Source: Methanosphaera sp. ISO3-F5
Lineage (GTDB): Archaea > Methanobacteriota > Methanobacteria > Methanobacteriales > Methanobacteriaceae
Assembly: GCF_034480035.2 (NCBI RefSeq)
Contig: NZ_CP118754.2
Coordinates: forward strand, 110,119-174,118
Reading direction: 5' to 3'
DNA length: 64,000 nucleotides
Each line of letters opens with the position of its first letter. Positions within the stretch are counted from its first letter, which is position 1. The notes beneath the pieces are model-generated. The model did no database searches, was not told where the DNA came from, and saw only the letters and a list, made by a program, of their open reading frames with translations. This document shows positions 18,784 to 27,849 of the stretch, piece after piece. The translations under genes and the position numbers were made by a program.

Positions 18784-20556
18784 TTAGAAGGTTCCTCCAC
18801 CTCCGCCACCAAATCCTCCACTGCCACTGCTTCCTATTGATCCACTTGAATCACTTTCAGATTCTGATAATGTGTTGAATGATGATTCCACATGAGCAAA
18901 TCCATTATAGTAAGCAAATGATACTGCACTGCTGTCCGTGAATGTATCTTCAGCAATATTCACTGACTTAAAGTATTGTTTCATGTTTTTTGTTACCCTG
19001 TCGGCACAGCCTAGTGCCGAAGCGTATACAAGGTATTTTCCCCATACCTGTACTGATGATGGTGGCCTTTCCTTTATCAGACTATAATCTTTTATGTATT
19101 TTTCAAAGTTTTTCCATTTGTCATAAAATTCCTTTCCCTCCGATGTCCATCTTCCCGGAACAGTGTTCGGTACAATAAAGAGCAGTACGGCACCTATCAT
19201 GAAAACAATCATTGAAACAAGTGCTAATGTTGTCAAATAAGCTGGTATCAGCATAAATTCCATTCCAATTATCGTTAGGATAAACAATATCCAATACATT
19301 ATTCCACAGTACAATAAGAGATTTGAGCCTCTGTCATCAAAGTACTGTTTTATCCATGTGTCTGATGTTTCTTCACGTGCCTGTTTATACCATTTGGCAC
19401 TGAATCTCTGGAATTGATGATAGTGTGATCGTCTGCCCACATAACCTATTGATATATCACCATCCTGAGCAAACGAGGATAAAAAATCAATTAATGACAA
19501 CTCATATTCACGTAAGTGGCCCATGTCCTTACTAGTTTGTCTGATAATCGTATTGTCCCTATCATTCACCACTATTTTAAAGTATTTCCTGTTAATCAGG
19601 TCAAGAATTGTTGCATACATCGCATCATCTGTTATAACTCCCACATTCCCATTTATTAATATGTTTACCTGTAGTGGTGTTGCATCACTCGGCAGGTCAT
19701 ACTCGTATTCTGCATTGTATTCAATTTTTGGTTCTCTTCCAAAAAACCAGTATATTCCGAAGGGTACTAATAACAGTAAACCCAGTATTGTCCATGCAAG
19801 AGTAACTATAATATTTTGTTTATTATGTTCTTCCTCATACTTTCTCTGATCATCTTCTATCCTTTGTTTTGCATCAACATGTATTACCTGAGCAAAAGTT
19901 GTGTTTTTAATATAATTTTTGGGCATTAAAATTCTTTGTTCAAATGAGGTATGTGCATCAATATTTTCAAGTTTAACTGTTAATGTATCATCACTTGTCC
20001 ACTGACTTGATACTACATTATCCTCCGGATTGTTCCAGTATTCTATATCATTTTTTGTGCCCGGTACGTGGATGTTTGATTCCATACTATCTACTTTTGA
20101 ATTCCACTCACTTCCCCATGTCATGTACTGCATTTCTGCAATGTCATTATATACTTTCACACCCTTACGTATGGTGTAATCATAGGTAACTTCCACCTTA
20201 GCATTTTCTGTTTTTCGTGTTTTATCCTTATCCTCATATAACCATACCCTTAATATGGTACTATTATCATTTCTATCAACTTCCAACGTATTATAGTAAC
20301 CGGGAGTTTTAACCGAGATGTTCCTCACAGATTGCCTGCCAGTTAAAGGTATATTCCTGTATACTCCGTTAACACTTCCCTCAATATCATAAACTATCTT
20401 CTCGGAGATATGTACTGATCCATCATTATTTACTGTTACATCTTTAACAACACTAGGAATTTTATAGTCTCCATCCCCCGCAATTGTTACTGGAACCAAC
20501 AAAAACAATAAAATCAACAATACAATCATCAAATTTCTACTTTTCACTAGATACAC
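18784..20556 (-). CDS. DUF2207 membrane protein, tandem paralogue
   Basis: About 590 residues with the same plan as the gene downstream: signal segment (MIVLLILLFLLVPVTIAG), DUF2207 extracellular domain (IPSVVKDVTVNNDGSVHI), a transmembrane helix near 260, the FGREPKIEYNAEYEYDLP junction, two later hydrophobic segments and an identical glycine-rich C-terminus. The two genes clearly arose by tandem duplication. The start is a GTG (20556, or 20547 after GGGTGTGT). The shared Gly-rich tail may be an interaction or anchoring element. Function is unknown. Confidence 0.85.
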   Translation of the reverse strand: MYLVKSRNLMIVLLILLFLLVPVTIAGDGDYKIPSVVKDVTVNNDGSVHISEKIVYDIEGSVNGVYRNIPLTGRQSVRNISVKTPGYYNTLEVDRNDNSTILRVWLYEDKDKTRKTENAKVEVTYDYTIRKGVKVYNDIAEMQYMTWGSEWNSKVDSMESNIHVPGTKNDIEYWNNPEDNVVSSQWTSDDTLTVKLENIDAHTSFEQRILMPKNYIKNTTFAQVIHVDAKQRIEDDQRKYEEEHNKQNIIVTLAWTILGLLLLVPFGIYWFFGREPKIEYNAEYEYDLPSDATPLQVNILINGNVGVITDDAMYATILDLINRKYFKIVVNDRDNTIIRQTSKDMGHLREYELSLIDFLSSFAQDGDISIGYVGRRSHYHQFQRFSAKWYKQAREETSDTWIKQYFDDRGSNLLLYCGIMYWILFILTIIGMEFMLIPAYLTTLALVSMIVFMIGAVLLFIVPNTVPGRWTSEGKEFYDKWKNFEKYIKDYSLIKERPPSSVQVWGKYLVYASALGCADRVTKNMKQYFKSVNIAEDTFTDSSAVSFAYYNGFAHVESSFNTLSESESDSSGSIGSSGSGGFGGGGGGTF

Positions 20557-20612
20557 ACCCTTAATTGTTATATAAAAAAAATAATTAAATAAAAAAAAAT
20601 AATATTATGGTA

Positions 20613-21065
20613 CTACTTATTAGGTTCTAAAGTATCAATAATCATAGTAACAGGATTATCTTCATACTCAGGCACAGTCTGATTATCATACAAATTCAAA
20701 GTAATAATATACGATTGACCATACTTTTTAACCGTATAAACACACGAAATAATACCATCCTTCCTATAATTCTGCTGATTAATTTTAGCCTTACCAAACG
20801 TATAATTCCGTTCCCCCATCAACATATAACCACTGTTAATACGATTAGTTCTCGCCCTATTTGTATCAATAATCGGACCTTCATACATCGTCATCACATA
20901 CTCATCATTCGAAAGAATCACCTGATTACCACTTTCCTGAAGCATATAACCATCAGGCAACGAAAAACTCGAATTACCAACAACAAATGTATCAGCATAA
21001 ACAGCTGAAAAACCACAAAGCGCAAATAAGAATAATCCTAAAATAACAACTGATTTCAATTTCAT
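20613..21065 (-). CDS. Small secreted protein (150 aa)
   Basis: Begins with a clear signal peptide (SVVILGLFLFALCGFSAVYA) and continues as a soluble beta-rich domain (FVVGNSSFSLPDGYMLQESG). It has a good ribosome binding site (GGGAGG). It sits upstream of, and in the same direction as, the two DUF2207 genes, with about 56 bp between. The fold, beginning with a P-D-G-Y motif, resembles small surface proteins of methanogens, but I cannot assign a function. Confidence 0.7.
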   Translation of the reverse strand: MKLKSVVILGLFLFALCGFSAVYADTFVVGNSSFSLPDGYMLQESGNQVILSNDEYVMTMYEGPIIDTNRARTNRINSGYMLMGERNYTFGKAKINQQNYRKDGIISCVYTVKKYGQSYIITLNLYDNQTVPEYEDNPVTMIIDTLEPNK

Positions 21066-21428
21066 AAGATTAACCTCCCATCCTATAATAAATTAACTAA
21101 CATTTAAACATTTCTAATAGCATGACAAGAACCATCACACCTTAAAAACATGAATAATAATATAAAACAACACATATATATAGTTATCCACCTAAAAATA
21201 AATAATATAACCAATTAAAGCAAAACAAGAAGGATACAACCAAAATAGAAAAATAAGAAACTTACAAACATATTACAAACCACTAACAAAACCACATACA
21301 CCAAAAAGAACAAATAAACCATAAAAAAAACCAAAAAACCCCCCCCTAAAAATATAAACAATATAATAAACAATAACTTTTGTTTATTATAGTATATTTA
21401 TTGCATAGTTTTTTACACATAGTAATTT
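21066..21428. other. Intergenic region
   Basis: No gene. A run of eight C (near 21340) and very A-rich DNA precede the recombinase. TATA-like sequences (TTTATTATAGTATATTTATT) lie at about 21381-21400, about 30-45 bp before the start. Confidence 0.5.
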
Positions 21429-22427
21429 ATGAAGACTAAATTAATTAATGATATACAAAGTAGTATGAAACCTTATTTAAATATGAAACAGCAGAATTTG
21501 TTATTAAAATCATTATTGGATTGTTTTGATAATGTAAAACATATTGAATTGAAAAAATTTGATGATAATAATTATGTAGAACATAATTCTAAATTGTTAA
21601 ATCTATTTTTATCAGCAAAACAAGTTGAAGGATGTTCTAAAAAAACAGTAGCTTATTATAAAACTACTATCAATTATATGTTAAATAAAGTTAATAAAGA
21701 TGTGTTAAATGTATCTACTGATGATCTTAGAGAATTTTTATCAAATCATAGGAAAGAACGAAATTCTTCAAAAGTTACATTAGATAATATACGTAGAATA
21801 TTCTCAAGTTTTTTTTCTTGGCTTGAAGAAGAAGATTACATTATTAAGAACCCTGTTAAAAGAATACATAAAGTAAAACAAGGACGTGTAATCAAAGACA
21901 CCCTAACAGATGAAGACTTGGAAAAAATAAGAGATGCCTGTATTGAAAAAAGGGATTTGGCAATGGTTGAATTATTAATCTCTACTGGTGTAAGAGTAGG
22001 AGAACTAGTAAATTTAAACATTAATGACATTGACTTTTATGAAAGAGAATGTGTGGTATTTGGTAAAGGAGAAAGTGAAAGAATAGTATACTTTGATGCT
22101 CGTACAAAAATTCATTTATTAGATTACATACATTCAAGAAAAGATAATAATCCTGCATTATTTGTTACATTAAACAAACCACATGAACGTCTTGGCATTA
22201 CTGGTGTGGAAACAAGGATTAGGGAATTAGGTGTTAAATCAAATATAAATAAGAGAGTGCATCCACATAAGTTTAGAAGAACATTAGCAACTATGGCTAT
22301 TGATAAAGGAATGTATATTGAACATGTACAAAAGTTATTGGGTTATGTTCAAATTGATACCACAATGGGTTATGCAATGGTTAATCAAAGCAATGTAAAA
22401 AATTCACATAGAAAATTCATATCTTAA
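21429..22427 (+). CDS. Tyrosine recombinase (XerC/D- or integrase-type)
   Basis: A 332-residue recombinase. Residues 50-145 are the SAM-like core-binding domain (LSAKQVEGCSKKTVAYYKT). The catalytic domain (about 155-325) has Arg in STGVRVGELV, Lys in VFGKGESERIV, HxxR in HPHKFRRTLA, and the tyrosine in TTMGYAMV. The second His/Trp box is LLGY instead of the usual LLGH. Such enzymes resolve chromosome dimers, integrate elements or invert DNA. It lies just outside the left peptide-repeat pair, with an HsdS fragment a few kb away, so a role in rearranging or mobilising this region is plausible. Confidence 0.9.
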   Translation: MKTKLINDIQSSMKPYLNMKQQNLLLKSLLDCFDNVKHIELKKFDDNNYVEHNSKLLNLFLSAKQVEGCSKKTVAYYKTTINYMLNKVNKDVLNVSTDDLREFLSNHRKERNSSKVTLDNIRRIFSSFFSWLEEEDYIIKNPVKRIHKVKQGRVIKDTLTDEDLEKIRDACIEKRDLAMVELLISTGVRVGELVNLNINDIDFYERECVVFGKGESERIVYFDARTKIHLLDYIHSRKDNNPALFVTLNKPHERLGITGVETRIRELGVKSNINKRVHPHKFRRTLATMAIDKGMYIEHVQKLLGYVQIDTTMGYAMVNQSNVKNSHRKFIS

Positions 22428-22834
22428 ATTAATCTTTTCATTTGGTTGACTGTTTTCTCAAATAGTTATATATTATTTAACTTGGATATAACAACGTTAA
22501 GTTATCATATAAAAAAAATATTTTATTCTAAATCACTATTTATGATTTATTTATGAAGTTTTATGAGTTATTTTACTTTTAAACATATTTAGGAACATTT
22601 TTTTAAAAAGTTGTTCGTTATATATTGAAAAATGAAAAAATGAGTAGTGGTGGAATGAACATGATTAAAATAAACCAATCTAAAGAATAAAATTATATAT
22701 AGTATAAGTTACAAACTATTAATTGGAATATATAACTATTCTAGGCATCTTGTCAATTAATAATAGCTCTAGAATATCCACTAAACTAACATGTTTTCAT
22801 GTTGTTAGAAAGTGTTAAATGAAAACAATGTTAT

Positions 22835-22915
22835 TTACAAGCATAAGTATCTTATAATAGATACAAATGTTGGCATATGTAGTAGTACTGCACATAGTAC
22901 TACTATGTCTAACAT
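22835..22915 (-). CDS. Hydrophobic small peptide, copy 1 (26 aa, shortened)
   Basis: Reads MLDIVVLCAVLLHMPTFVSI then IRYLCL and stop. It shares the ML(D/E)I(V/I)VL...PTFVS(V/I)IRY core with three other copies, but a stop removes the last 6-9 residues and the ribosome binding site is weak (AAGATGATT instead of GGAGGTGATT). It is probably a decaying member of the family. As a single hydrophobic segment it would insert in the membrane. Confidence 0.6.
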   Translation of the reverse strand: MLDIVVLCAVLLHMPTFVSIIRYLCL

Positions 22916-23324
22916 AGTAATCATCTTTTACTAGATTATAGATGAAAGAAAATAAGATTATATGCATTGTTCAACTACGAAGCCCATATTTAGAGTGGAA
23001 AACAGGACTATTTTTTTTTGCATGACACAGATTCCATAATTAAATTTTAAAAAAATATTAAATAGGAAATTTATAATTTAATTTCCTATATATTTTTTCT
23101 AACAATACACTACTTTTCCAGTTGGTTGCATCTTTAAGGATAATGGTATAACTAACCACTAATTATTATGTATTATTTTTATTATTAAACTTTTATGGAT
23201 TATTATAGAATTTAAACTATTTAAGAACATTTTTTTAAAAAGTTGTTCGTTATACTTAGAAAAAGAAATAAAATAATAATTAAAACATGAGTATGGTTAA
23301 AATAAAATAATTAAAATAGAATAG

Positions 23325-23334
23325 TTATATATAA
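23325..23334 (+). promoter_or_regulatory. TATA box pointing toward the peptide gene from its 3' side
   Basis: TTATATATAA is a strong archaeal TATA element on the plus strand. A transcript starting about 25 bp later would run antisense to the end of peptide copy 2. It is followed by GTTAC(N10)GTAAC and by a stem formed by CTATTCTAGGC (23373) and GCCTTAGAATA (23403). The same arrangement occurs near 22.7 kb, and in mirror image near 61.7 kb. Confidence 0.5.
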
Positions 23335-23442
23335 CAGAGGTTACAAACCATTATGTAACGTGGAATACATAACTATTCTAGGCATCTTGTCAATTAATAA
23401 TAGCCTTAGAATATCCACTAACCTAACATGTTTTCATGTTTA

Positions 23443-23550
23443 TTAGAAGTTGTTAAATGAAAACAATGTTATTATACAACATAAGTATCTTATAACAGAT
23501 ACAAATGTTGGCATATGTAGTACTATTATTAGTACTACTATGTCTAACAT
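23443..23550 (-). CDS. Hydrophobic small peptide, copy 2 (35 aa)
   Basis: Reads MLDIVVLIIVLHMPTFVSVI, then RYLCCIITLFSFNNF. One hydrophobic segment covers nearly the whole peptide, with a Pro-Thr break in the middle and a single Arg. AGGAGGTGATTACT before the ATG is a near-ideal ribosome binding site. A hairpin (CATAGAAG/CTTCTATG) lies just before that site and a CATG palindrome just after the stop. Size, hydrophobicity and layout match type I toxins such as Ibs, Fst or TxpA in general character, not in sequence. Confidence 0.7.
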   Translation of the reverse strand: MLDIVVLIIVLHMPTFVSVIRYLCCIITLFSFNNF

Positions 23551-23565
23551 AGTAATCACCTCCTG

Positions 23566-23670
23566 CTAGATCATAGAAGAAAGAAAATAAGCTTCTATGC
23601 ATTGTTCAACTACTGGGTCATATTTAGAGTGGAAAACCAGGCTATTTTTATTACATGACACAGATACCAT
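23566..23670 (-). CDS. Leader open frame of peptide copy 2 (34 aa)
   Basis: A frame reading MVSVSCNKNSLVFH...KYDPVVEQCIEAYFLSSMI ends 15 bp before the peptide start. A frame with the same residues precedes copy 3 at 61383 but runs on 7 residues to overlap its peptide start. The corresponding frame of copy 1 is broken after 9 codons. There is no strong ribosome binding site. It may be a translated leader, or the conservation may only reflect an RNA structure. Confidence 0.35.
   Translation of the reverse strand: MVSVSCNKNSLVFHSKYDPVVEQCIEAYFLSSMI
23572..23599 (-). promoter_or_regulatory. Hairpin before the ribosome binding site of peptide copy 2
   Basis: CATAGAAG and CTTCTATG pair perfectly (8 bp) around a 12-base loop, directly before AGGAGGTGATT. 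Copies 3 and 4 keep the pairing with one G-U pair (CATGGAAG/CTTCTATG). Confidence 0.6.
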
Positions 23671-23879
23671 AAAAAAATATTTAACAGGAAATATATGTTA
23701 TCTCCTGAAAAAAAATATTATTCTAACAATACACTACTTTCCCAGTCAGTTGCATCTTTTAGGATAATGGTACAATTAACCACTAATTACAATCTATTTT
23801 TTTTATTATTTATAAAATTTTAGGAGTTATTTAGTAATTTAAGCTGTTTTAAGAACATTTTGTTAAAAAGTTGTTCGTT

Positions 23880-24265
23880 ATATCTCATATAACAAAAAAA
23901 TGAAATTCATAACTCAAAAAGCTTAGGAATAATAGTAATAGTAAAACCAGTATTCTAAAACATCCTAAAAAAAATAATTTATTGAAGTTAGTAATTGTTT
24001 AACCTCCAATTTCTTTTCTATTATCTTAGGAGTTTTATTCATGTGTTTCTTAAAATAGTCTTTAGATTGTGACTAAACAAGGGGGATTAAAAATTTTTTT
24101 TCCGAATAAATTTATCTTATTCTATTAATTAATAATAAATGGATTATTATCCATAATAAGTATTAAAAGAAATTATAATATTCTGATAAAATTGTTAATA
24201 TCATCATCAACACCACATATATATTTTTTTTAATGGGAGGAAAAGGGGGGAGGAAAATACTCTTT
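23880..24265. other. Intergenic region
   Basis: AT-rich, no credible gene; includes the upstream flank of the tandem repeat units. GGGAGGAAAAGGGGGGAGG at 24235-24253 is a purine-rich tract just after the secreted-protein gene. Confidence 0.4.
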
Positions 24266-24734
24266 TCATGCCATTACTTTGCTGATACTGTCTTCAGTTG
24301 GTGCTTCAATTTTTACTAATTTTCCGTTTTCTAGGTATTGGAATTTGTATTGTTGTCTACCATCATCCATTTCAGTTTTGAAGAATCCATCTTTTCCAGC
24401 TATTGATTTTTTAGCGTAGCCGTAAGCATTTAGTGCTTGTACTGGTTTGCCATTGTTTAGTACTCCTACTGTTAGTTCGAGTTTGTCACCGTCACCGTTT
24501 ATGTATTCTCTTGTTACTTTGTTGTCTACTCTTGTTCCGTCTATGTCTTCTACATCCAGGCCGTCTTCGTCCATGTGTGTTGTGTCTACATCATTTTCGT
24601 ATGCTTTGAAGCTGTCTAGTTCTTTTAGGTTTTCACCGTTTATGTTCACGTTTTCTGCTGCGTTGACTGCTGTTATGAGTGATCCTGCAGCTATTAGTAT
24701 TAATCCGATCATTAATATGTTTTTTTAGGTTCAT
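24266..24734 (-). pseudogene. Small secreted protein, start region frameshifted (paralogue of 27850)
   Basis: The body (VNINGENLKELDSFKAYEND, then THMDEDGLDVEDIDGTRVDN) is about 80 percent identical by eye to the gene at 27850. The paralogue starts MNLKNILIIGLIL. Here the same ATG (24734) leads into a seven-T/A run (24720-24726) where the paralogue has six, so the signal peptide is out of frame. A start at ATG 24712 (MIGLILIAAGS) would still give a short signal segment. The promoter regions of both copies are also duplicated. Function unknown; possibly a cell-surface protein. Confidence 0.7.
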
Positions 24735-25208
24735 TATCCTTCACCACTAGAATATAATGTTTCTGATGGGTGTTTTTCTTTCCCATCTCTACTAATTAGT
24801 CTGTATTGGTTCTTATATAAAGATTCTCGACTGCAAGTGCTTACTTACATCGTTAAAATAAGAAATAAAGGTTATAAATGGTTATTTATAAAAAATGTTT
24901 GTTTGTGTTCTAAAAAAAGATAATTAAATACTTTTTCGCTATGCTTGCATATAACGAAACAAAAATTCATCCATGCTAAAAACCACCACAAAGTTAGATT
25001 AATATTCCCACCCCATAATCATCATGCCCCATTAAAAATTCTAACCAATATTAAAAAAATACACAAAACACGAACACAAAATGAACAAAAAACATACACT
25101 AAAAAAAGTGTATAAAAAACACAACAACACACCCACCATATCAAAAAACAATATATCCAAAAAGAATAAAAACTCCTAAAAAAAGCTTAAAAATAGAGAT
25201 AAACAACC
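24735..25208. other. Intergenic region with duplicated promoter block
   Basis: 24735-24880 repeats 28318-28460 almost base for base (for example CGACTGCAAGTGCTTACTTA in both). The rest is A-rich with no gene. Confidence 0.6.
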
Positions 25209-25922
25209 ATGTGCAACTACACGATTACTGCATATGGCAAGGACATAGAACCTAAAGTCCCGTCAATAAATCAATCTATTAAAACGTTGAAAAGATTATC
25301 TGATATTGTTGGTAGCAATAAGATTCTCTGGAGATATGATCCGATACTTCTTACTGAAAAATATACTGTTGAAAAACATCTGGAAACATTTGAATATATG
25401 GCCGAAAGAATTTCACCACTGGTTTACAGATGCATCTTCAGCTTTGTTGACATGTACAGGAAAGTGGAAGAGAACATGCCAGAGATAATTCCATTCAGTG
25501 AATCTGACAAGGTTAGACTATTGAAGGGAATCGGTGATATATCCAGGAAGTATAATCTGTTTATTCAATCATGTGCAACAAATGAAAGTTATGAAAAATA
25601 TAATATTCATACTGCAGGATGTACAACAAGGGAAATATTAGAACAGGCACACAATGTAGTTTATAAAAATGTAAAAGGAACCGGAATTAGACAAAACTGT
25701 CACTGAATTCCATCAAGAGACATAGGGGCTTATAATTCCTGTTTAAGTGAATGTAAATATTGCTACGCCAACCGAAAACCTGAAATTCCCAAAAATGTTA
25801 TAAAACTGCATTATGAGAAATCACCATTATTGCTTGGACACCTTAAAGAAAATGATAATCTAATTGATACAGAAGTAATAAGATATATTGAACCAAAGCG
25901 ATCAACATTATTTGATTTTTAA
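25209..25922 (+). pseudogene. DUF1848 family protein, 5'-truncated with TGA at a Cys position
   Basis: Residues match the middle and end of DUF1848 proteins (TITAYGKDIEPKVPS, LWRYDPILLTEKYTVEKHLE, and the Cys cluster). The usual N-terminal ~75 residues are missing. In the Cys cluster the frame reads NCH, then TGA (25704-25706), then IPSRDIGAYNSCLSECKYCY, where family members have NC-x-C before the DIG motif, so the stop replaces a cysteine. The frame then stays open to 25922. DUF1848 proteins carry iron-sulfur type Cys motifs. Truncation plus stop makes a pseudogene most likely. Confidence 0.75.
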
Positions 25923-25926
25923 ATAT

Positions 25927-27012
25927 TCATCTGTTCAAAATCCTTTCAACTTCATCTTTATGCTCAAACAACACACAGCCACCATCATGATCATCCATCA
26001 GAATATCTCCATCCCTTAATGACTTAAACAAGTTTGAATTCAAAGTTTCAATAAGGGATACATCCTTGACATTAACATCGGAGTATGGTGAAGCGGGACA
26101 TGGTTCAGCACCACCATGTGAGTTAATATGGAAAAATCCCCTTCCTGCTGCAAGACATCCTCCTGATGTCTTTTCATCTCCTGGAAATGAAAGAAATATC
26201 ATGTCAGAATATTTCTGACGCAAACAATTAATTCTATCCAATAATAATTCCCTCTCCTCATTACTAGGGGCTAAATCTACAGTATCTGCATCAACAGGGA
26301 CATATTCGATGAAAAATAATACTTTGCATCCAAAATCATGTAATTGACGAATATACTCATTTGAAAGTATAGTTGGCAAATTCCATTTTGTAAATGTGAG
26401 TGAAGCTCCAAAGATGACATTATTTTTTCTCATATATTCCATTGAATCAATTAATTGCCTATAAACACCTTTTCCTCTTCTAAAATCTGTTATTTCTTCA
26501 TTTCCTTCTATTGATAAAATTGGAACTAGATTTCTATTTTTATCTAACAGATCATAATACTCTTCATCCAACATGGTGCCATTGGTAAATATGGGAAACA
26601 GAATTTCATGATATCTGCTGGCTTTTAGTATGACATCTCTTCTAAGCATTGGTTCACCACCTGCAAGAACAATGAAACTTATTCCAAGTTCCTTTGCCTG
26701 CTTGAATATGTTTTCCCATTCATCATCTGTAAGTTGATTTTGTGGCTTGCCGTCATTACATGCATCATGTGCACGTGAATAACATCCTGTGCAGTGCAGG
26801 TTGCAACTGCTTGTAATGCTTGCTATCAAGAAAGCTGGAATGTTTTTACCTTTTTTATCATACTTTTGTCTGATTTTAGTAGCTTTTTTTGCATACTTTG
26901 AAAACTTAATCAAAAATAAACTTTCTTTTGGATTTTTTAGTGTTGCACGCATTGCATCTTTCATGATGATTTCAACACCCTTGGCCAGATAATCTTGAAT
27001 ATCAAAATCCAT
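25927..27012 (-). CDS. Radical SAM protein
   Basis: A 361-residue enzyme. The iron-sulfur/SAM motif is CNLHCTGC (CxxxCxxC) at about residues 72-79, followed by the GGEP motif (VLAGGEPMLRRDV). The C-terminal part has several Cys (GGCLAAGRGFFHINSHGGAE, CPASPYSD, GGCVLF), which suggests an auxiliary cluster. It resembles SPASM-like peptide or cofactor maturases. It starts next to the end of a TetR gene with no gap, so both form an operon. No peptide substrate is visible nearby. The substrate is unknown. Confidence 0.88.
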   Translation of the reverse strand: MDFDIQDYLAKGVEIIMKDAMRATLKNPKESLFLIKFSKYAKKATKIRQKYDKKGKNIPAFLIASITSSCNLHCTGCYSRAHDACNDGKPQNQLTDDEWENIFKQAKELGISFIVLAGGEPMLRRDVILKASRYHEILFPIFTNGTMLDEEYYDLLDKNRNLVPILSIEGNEEITDFRRGKGVYRQLIDSMEYMRKNNVIFGASLTFTKWNLPTILSNEYIRQLHDFGCKVLFFIEYVPVDADTVDLAPSNEERELLLDRINCLRQKYSDMIFLSFPGDEKTSGGCLAAGRGFFHINSHGGAEPCPASPYSDVNVKDVSLIETLNSNLFKSLRDGDILMDDHDGGCVLFEHKDEVERILNR

Positions 27013-27639
27013 TTAATTCACCTTCACACATTCAAGTAGGAAATTAGCATGCTCTTCTGCTTGGTTAAAGAAATCCTCCAGAGAACTTTGGGGAATATCC
27101 TCATATTCCACACAGATTTCCAAAATCAGATAAATTGGAAAACTGTAATATTCCTTTGCTAATAGCTTTGGATCGCATTCTGGGCGAATTATGTGATTTT
27201 CTTTTAAAATGGTGAAAAATCCCTCCCAAAACAAAAGGGGCTTGGCAAGAATCTCATCTTGGAAAAATTTCCTGATTGCATCGTTATGGTGCATCTGAAT
27301 GAATAACAGTTTCCAGATTTTAAGGTTCTTTTCTTGTGAGAACATTTCCTTCATGGCTTCGGAACCTTTATGATAAAACTTTTCTGGATTTTGAAGCAGT
27401 ATTTCATTGTTTGCATTCAAATCCAAATCTTTACTATTGAGCATCTCATCATATTCAAAAATATTGGTTAAATAGTCGAATATGTCCATAAGTATTGCTT
27501 CTTTGGAGGAGTAATGACTATATATCGAACTTTTTTTAATTCCTACTTCTTCAGCAATTTCTCTAAGGGAAACTGAATCATACCCTTTCTTTGAAAATAA
27601 ATCAAGAGATACTTCAAAAATCTTTTCTTTAGTATTCAT
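27013..27639 (-). CDS. TetR family transcription regulator
   Basis: 208 residues. The N-terminal 50 residues are a TetR helix-turn-helix (KIFEVSLDLFSKKGYDSVSL, then REIAEEVGIKKSSIYSHYSS). The remainder is the helical ligand-binding domain. It is the first gene of an operon with the radical SAM enzyme and lies just after an 18-bp palindrome that is its likely own operator. The ligand is unknown. Confidence 0.92.
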   Translation of the reverse strand: MNTKEKIFEVSLDLFSKKGYDSVSLREIAEEVGIKKSSIYSHYSSKEAILMDIFDYLTNIFEYDEMLNSKDLDLNANNEILLQNPEKFYHKGSEAMKEMFSQEKNLKIWKLLFIQMHHNDAIRKFFQDEILAKPLLFWEGFFTILKENHIIRPECDPKLLAKEYYSFPIYLILEICVEYEDIPQSSLEDFFNQAEEHANFLLECVKVN

Positions 27640-27646
27640 ATTTACT

Positions 27647-27664
27647 ACCTACCGTTCGTTAGGT
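27647..27664. promoter_or_regulatory. TetR operator
   Basis: ACCTACCGTTCGTTAGGT has dyad symmetry (ACCTA/TAGGT) and sits 8 bp upstream of the TetR start. Overlapping or following TATA-like DNA (TATATTATATAGATTATG) supports repression at the promoter. Confidence 0.6.
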
Positions 27665-27699
27665 ATATTATATAGATTATGATATATAAATGTAAATGT

Positions 27700-27842
27700 T
27701 TTTGGTTTGGATTGTTATTCTAACTGTGGTGACAAGTATTTCAACACTCATATTTGCTTTTGCAGCAGGTCTTGAAGGATTAAGTGTAAATCTGTTTGCA
27801 GGAATCTTTGCTCAGCTTCCGTATGCAAATTTCCTGTTATTT
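27700..27842 (+). pseudogene. Fragment of a membrane protein
   Basis: The open frame reads VILTVVTSISTLIFAFAAGL, then EGLSVNLFAGIFAQLPYANF and a hydrophobic end, without a start codon. It looks like two transmembrane helices cut from a transporter. It ends at the junction with the duplicated secreted-protein gene, so it was probably broken when that segment was duplicated. Confidence 0.5.
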
Positions 27843-27849
27843 TTAATTT

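Larger units (their letters stand above)
22593..23876 (-). repeat. Two tandem ~630-bp units, each with a hydrophobic-peptide gene
   Basis: Three copies of a 24-bp near-palindrome (GAACATTTTTTTAAAA then AGTTGTTC) at 22593-22616, 23225-23248 and 23853-23876 bound two units of 632 and 628 bp. In the minus direction each unit runs: palindrome, leader containing AAAGATGCAAC and ACTACTTT motifs, leader frame, hairpin, peptide gene, CATG palindrome, stem-loop and a TATA box on the opposite strand. A related pair lies inverted at 61191-62140. The unit nearer 22.9 kb has decayed: broken leader frame, weak ribosome binding site, shortened peptide. Confidence 0.85.

Noticed and set aside
25704..25706. 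Selenocysteine codon
   Set aside because: The gene lacks its 5' third and I see no SECIS-like structure; kept only as a low-interest note.
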